Shown piece after piece: positions 62,130 to 64,000 of a stretch of 64,000 nucleotides of DNA. Source of the stretch: Methanothrix soehngenii GP6 (GTDB lineage Archaea > Halobacteriota > Methanosarcinia > Methanotrichales > Methanotrichaceae); the NCBI RefSeq assembly GCF_000204415.1, contig NC_015416.1, forward strand, positions 2,666,001 through 2,730,000. The letters run 5' to 3'. The first letter of the stretch is position 1, and the number at the start of each line of letters is the position of its first letter. A program made the position numbers and the translations under genes. The notes beneath the pieces were generated by a model that did no database searches, had not been told where the DNA came from, and saw only the letters and a list, made by a program, of their open reading frames with translations.

Positions 62130-62198
62130 GGCAAATGGCTGGGCAAGTCCTGTTCATCCCAAAGTTCATATCGTTGCAGCTCTAATTGAGAATCAGAG

Positions 62199-63269
62199 AT
62201 GGAGAATGATCTGTCATGTCTATGGAGCCATAGAAATTGGCTCTTCGCCGTAACATTGCTTCTCATACTTCTCTCCTCTTACTTCCTCTGGCCGCTGCAG
62301 GACGGCATTGTCTTGGGAATAGTCTTCACTTATCTAGGCCGTCCGGTGAGGGATCTGTTTGGAAAGAGAAGACAGATTGGCTCTCTGGCGGCTATTATCT
62401 GCATCATCGCCCCATTATCCATTATATTTGCTGCCGGGGTCTTTGAGGCAGCATCTCAGCTCAGATGGCTGCAGAGCCATCGGGCGCAGATCGTAGCCAC
62501 TGGCCAGGAGTTCATATCCAGCATTTACATTCCTCAATTCATCTTCGATGAGCTTTCCAGAGGCATGGACAATCTGATGGGAATAGGACTATCGATGCTC
62601 ACCAGCTTGCCGGTATTCGATCTGGGAACGACGCTGACCCTCGGGCTTCTGAATCTCTTAATAGCCTTTTGTGTATGCTACTACCTGCTGGTGGATGGCG
62701 ATAGGCTCCTCGGGGCAACGATAGATTTCTTGAGGCAGAAGAAGGGGGATTTTGAGCTTCGATGCCTGGGCAGAATTGATGGCATCTTAAGCGGCATCTA
62801 TACGGGCAGCATCTCCACCGCCATGGTCTATGCGATCGCCTCCGTTCCCATATTCTATCTCTTCGACATTCCCAGGCCCCTGGCTATGGCCAGCATAATA
62901 CTCCTGGCAGGGGTGGTGCCGTTTTTAACCTGGCTTGTCTTCCTCTTGACCGCCGTATCCAGATATATTGAGATGGGGCCGATGGAGGCAGCAGTCTTCT
63001 TCTTCGCGGCCTCGGTTCTGGTGGCAGCAGTGGAGCTGGTCGTCCGGCCCTATATCGTCTATGCCAGATCGTCGATCCATCCCATGCTGGTGCTGCTCGC
63101 ATTTCTGGGCGGAGGGCTTGTGGGCGGGGTCTTTGGATTCTTTCTCGCTCCCGCAATGCTGGGAACGATCTCTGGCATCTATCAGATGATAAAATCAGAA
63201 CTGACAGGGATTAAGAGAGGGCATCAGCTGGAGAAAGTGGATGCTTTTGCGGCCATTCAAAATAATTAA
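62199..63269 (+). CDS. AI-2E family transporter 2
   Basis: The protein has 356 residues, a paralogue of the gene before it. It has GLLNLLIAFCVCYYLLVDGD, IYTGSISTAMVYAIASVPIF and ILLAGVVPFLTWLVFLLTAV and the ending VVRPYIVYARSSIHPMLVLL, AFLGGGLVGGVFGFFLAPAM. It lacks most of the large soluble insert. Two adjacent AI-2E proteins could form a heteromer. Confidence 0.88.
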   Translation: MENDLSCLWSHRNWLFAVTLLLILLSSYFLWPLQDGIVLGIVFTYLGRPVRDLFGKRRQIGSLAAIICIIAPLSIIFAAGVFEAASQLRWLQSHRAQIVATGQEFISSIYIPQFIFDELSRGMDNLMGIGLSMLTSLPVFDLGTTLTLGLLNLLIAFCVCYYLLVDGDRLLGATIDFLRQKKGDFELRCLGRIDGILSGIYTGSISTAMVYAIASVPIFYLFDIPRPLAMASIILLAGVVPFLTWLVFLLTAVSRYIEMGPMEAAVFFFAASVLVAAVELVVRPYIVYARSSIHPMLVLLAFLGGGLVGGVFGFFLAPAMLGTISGIYQMIKSELTGIKRGHQLEKVDAFAAIQNN

Positions 63270-63594
63270 TAAAACTCCAATAATGTAATGAATTCTGCGC
63301 ATTAATAATTCTTGTGCCAAAGATATTTTCATCTATATATTTCGGCCTCGTTAATGAACGAATACCGAAAAGTATATATTCGTTAATCGCAGTATAGCGT
63401 ATTGGCAAAAGTCAGAATTCTTTTTCCCTCCTACATCACAGACTTTTGCCTCCCTCCTTATTGCCCTTTCACTGCCTTGTGACGGGCCGATTGCCTGAAG
63501 CTGATCGACTGCCCCGATCATCCATTATTTTTTAGTCGCAAAAAAAACCAAGACGGCAATCCATATATGCCTTGCCGTTTTCAACTTGGCCTGA
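63270..63594. other. Intergenic region with an inverted repeat before nurA-like gene
   Basis: No gene in 325 bases. AT-rich boxes lie at 63335-63345 and 63365-63385 (TATATATTCGTTAATC). A hairpin of CCAAG-A-CGGCAA with TTGCCG-TTTTCAA-CTTGG spans 63548-63589 and ends 5 bases before the ATG at 63595, a possible terminator or translational operator. Confidence 0.45.
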
Positions 63595-64000
63595 ATGTTG
63601 AGCGACTTGCGCCTCTCCATTGTGGCAGAGCTGATAAAGGATCACGTCGCCTTAGACGGGATCGATGGATATTGCCAGGAGACGGGAGTGCAATGCTTTG
63701 ATTTTATCCCCATCGAGCCGGCTGACTTCCAGGGGAGGATACTGGCCATAGACGGCTCCAATGTCTCCGTCTGCGGCTGGTCTGTAGCAAGCATCAATCT
63801 GATCCGTTCGGGCTATGTGGTCTATCAGGGAAGAGACTGGAAGAGGACGGTCATCACCTTTAATGATATCTTCTTTGCCGATCCGGCAATTTCAGCCGAC
63901 CAGTTCGAGCCCCACTTGAGGCGCCTGGGCCAAAATCAGATCCGCCTTGCGGAAGAGGATTTAGATAGGCTCTCCACTTACTTCCGCGAGCTTCAGGAGT
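63595..64000 (+). CDS. NurA-domain nuclease, 3' end outside the window
   Basis: ATG at 63595 opens a frame that stays open to the window end (135 codons). It contains FQGRILAIDGSNVSVCGWSV, the NurA motif with its metal-binding Asp (AIDGSN), and continues SGYVVYQGRDWKRTVITF. NurA is the nuclease partner of the HerA translocase in archaeal double-strand break resection. The herA gene is not seen in the window. Confidence 0.75.
   Translation, partial: MLSDLRLSIVAELIKDHVALDGIDGYCQETGVQCFDFIPIEPADFQGRILAIDGSNVSVCGWSVASINLIRSGYVVYQGRDWKRTVITFNDIFFADPAISADQFEPHLRRLGQNQIRLAEEDLDRLSTYFRELQE

Noticed and set aside
1-64000. CRISPR array or tRNA genes
   Set aside because: No regularly spaced repeats and no cloverleaf with a T-loop consensus were found on reading the intergenic regions.

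Overview
The window reads as a chromosomal segment of an acetate-type methanogenic archaeon, most likely a Methanothrix (Methanosaeta) relative. Evidence is a purely archaeal information-processing set (MCM, archaeal DnaG, NMD3, aIF2 gamma, Spt4, RpoE1, S24e, S27ae, TruD, Pth2), a methanogenesis marker protein 11 homologue, Tfx, archaeal PurP, the archaeal aromatic-pathway ADH synthase and methanogen-restricted DUF2180/DUF2193 proteins. The genus is inferred from gene content and from the many PKD/NosD/rhodanese surface proteins; no rRNA is present to confirm it. No tRNA, rRNA or CRISPR array was found.

Layout. 1-4018: a membrane transglutaminase-like protein cut by the left edge, then a TPP enzyme translationally coupled to MMP11. 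4019-4881: non-coding, with a 300-nt GC-rich block that looks like a structured RNA. 4882-5396: MazEF-like toxin-antitoxin. 5455-18488: mostly leftward housekeeping genes (truD-pth2, dnaG, mcm-DUF424-nmd3, nfeD-stomatin, then the aIF2g-PIN-rpoE1-spt4-DPCK-S24e-S27ae operon). 18559-24136: a NosD/chagasin protein, thiL, a decayed TnpB element, and an aquaporin-DUF2180-DUF2193 operon. 24715-28215: a redox/sulfur operon (small thioredoxin, DGC protein, two exported rhodaneses). 28345-31170: GT2-GtrA-membrane glycosyltransferase. 31286-36837: phosphodiesterase, SIS protein, a second decayed TnpB, PurP, DMT transporter.

37077-41239 is a 4163-bp transposon with 15-bp perfect inverted ends and a 9-bp target duplication. 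Besides a SWIM-DDE transposase and a ribbon-helix-helix regulator it carries an AT-rich cargo operon: a protein with a possible ubiquitin-like C-terminus, a three-helix membrane protein, an SDH-type serine protease and a small protein. This is the best candidate for an undescribed (possibly defence or membrane-proteolysis) system.

41301-47949: RNase Z, a helical-repeat protein, a hybrid histidine kinase, an HDAC-like deacetylase and a secreted protein. 47988-52428 is a mobile-element nest: two MITE-like repeats, then a TnpB gene split by an IS110 element and by an IS630 element. The IS110 left end contains segments matching its own insertion site and its own right end, as expected of a bridge RNA. 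52428-64000: Tfx, thi4, an epimerase, a third exported rhodanese, ADH synthase, a membrane-anchored surface protein, an amino-acid permease, YihY, two AI-2E transporters and the start of a NurA-type nuclease gene.

A 150-160 bp repeat with terminal inverted repeats (GGCTCC ends) occurs four times; one copy has a clear 8-bp target duplication. Three TnpB loci, all disrupted, plus IS110, IS630 and the cargo transposon make 33-52 kb the accessory half of the window.
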